A stretch of 64,000 nucleotides of DNA, from positions 1-64,000 of the forward strand of contig CANJBY010000007.1 of NCBI GenBank assembly GCA_947472735.1, written 5' to 3'. A model generated the notes under the pieces. The model saw only the letters and a program-made list of their open reading frames with translations, was not told where the DNA came from and did not search any database. Origin of the DNA: Sphingomonadaceae bacterium (GTDB taxonomy: Bacteria > Pseudomonadota > Alphaproteobacteria > Sphingomonadales > Sphingomonadaceae). Every line of letters starts with the position of its first letter. Positions within the stretch are counted from its first letter, which is position 1. Shown in pieces: positions 63,797 through 64,000 of the stretch. The translations under genes and the position numbers were made by a program.

Positions 63797-64000
63797 TGCT
63801 GAAGTGGGCCTAACGCAAAGCTCGACTGATCGGTCAGCCATCGTAGCGGCGAAGCGAGGGGAATTCGAGATGGCGAGGATAACGAATTGAATCTGTCGCC
63901 ACAATTTTTTGGCCTTTGCCAGGGTGATGCGTTAAGGCGGCGCCTTCCCATGCCAAACAACCGGCTTTATGCTATCGGTCACAGGTAGCAAGATGTTGGT

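Noticed and set aside
63797..64000. Start of another gene at the right edge
   Set aside because: The ATG near 63953 reaches a stop after about 12 codons, and no longer frame with a ribosome binding site is visible.

Overview
The window is GC-rich (about 63-66 percent by eye) and looks like a chromosomal segment of an alphaproteobacterium of the order Sphingomonadales (Novosphingobium, Sphingobium or a relative). The evidence is the gene content: a LigF-type beta-etherase, AAHS and MHS transporters, a Rieske oxygenase, a TonB receptor, and the run dapF-mtaB-ftsY-yciB. No tRNA, rRNA, CRISPR array, transposase or phage gene was seen. These are family assignments made by reading the sequence, not database searches.

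Layout. 1-8.3 kb: the end of a glycosyltransferase-like gene, a luciferase-like monooxygenase, an MFS exporter, a RhlE-type RNA helicase, a CopA-type copper ATPase and an HD-GYP protein with a degenerate active site. 8.4-15.3 kb: an accessory catabolic island with a CocE-type hydrolase, TetR regulator, Rieske oxygenase, SDR, family-2 methyltransferase and AAHS transporter. 15.4-23.3 kb: a GGDEF-EAL protein, the overlapping dapF-mtaB-ftsY-yciB operon, a PuuD-like membrane protein, YqgE and a diguanylate cyclase. 23.3-27.4 kb: a LigF-like beta-etherase divergent from VWA, MHS transporter and DODA dioxygenase genes, with a perfect 19-bp palindrome between them. 27.4-38.8 kb: NamZ, a DOMON-like protein, tyrS, a PilZ protein, a ZnuD-like TonB receptor, an exporter, cysK, a dienelactone hydrolase, an SDR, and a beta-propeller lipoprotein gene broken by an amber codon. 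38.8-46 kb: a DmdC-type acyl-CoA dehydrogenase with its MerR regulator, hisI, a probable structured RNA, comF, a methyltransferase and ppdK. 46-53.4 kb: glyS (carrying an in-frame palindromic element), glyQ, two TraB/GumN proteins, rplY, pth, and a PEP-CTERM-like protein behind a sigma54 promoter. 53.5-64 kb: a TPR lipoprotein, a small P-loop NTPase, an orphan histidine kinase, a metallo-beta-lactamase-fold protein, ychF, a MerR regulator with a mer-type operator driving a glutaredoxin-MauE fusion and a His/Met-rich outer-membrane protein, a MaoC protein, and mutL.

Themes. Four cyclic-di-GMP proteins (GGDEF-EAL, GGDEF, HD-GYP, PilZ) are scattered among housekeeping genes. Two separate aromatic-catabolism modules are present. 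Metal handling appears three times: the copper ATPase, the ZnuD-like receptor and the MerR cassette. Small repeats include three copies of a REP-like inverted repeat and one longer palindrome inside glyS. The most interesting items are the palindrome translated within glyS, a terminated plus-strand RNA between hisI and comF, the MerR/Grx-MauE cassette, and the LigF/DODA locus with its operator.
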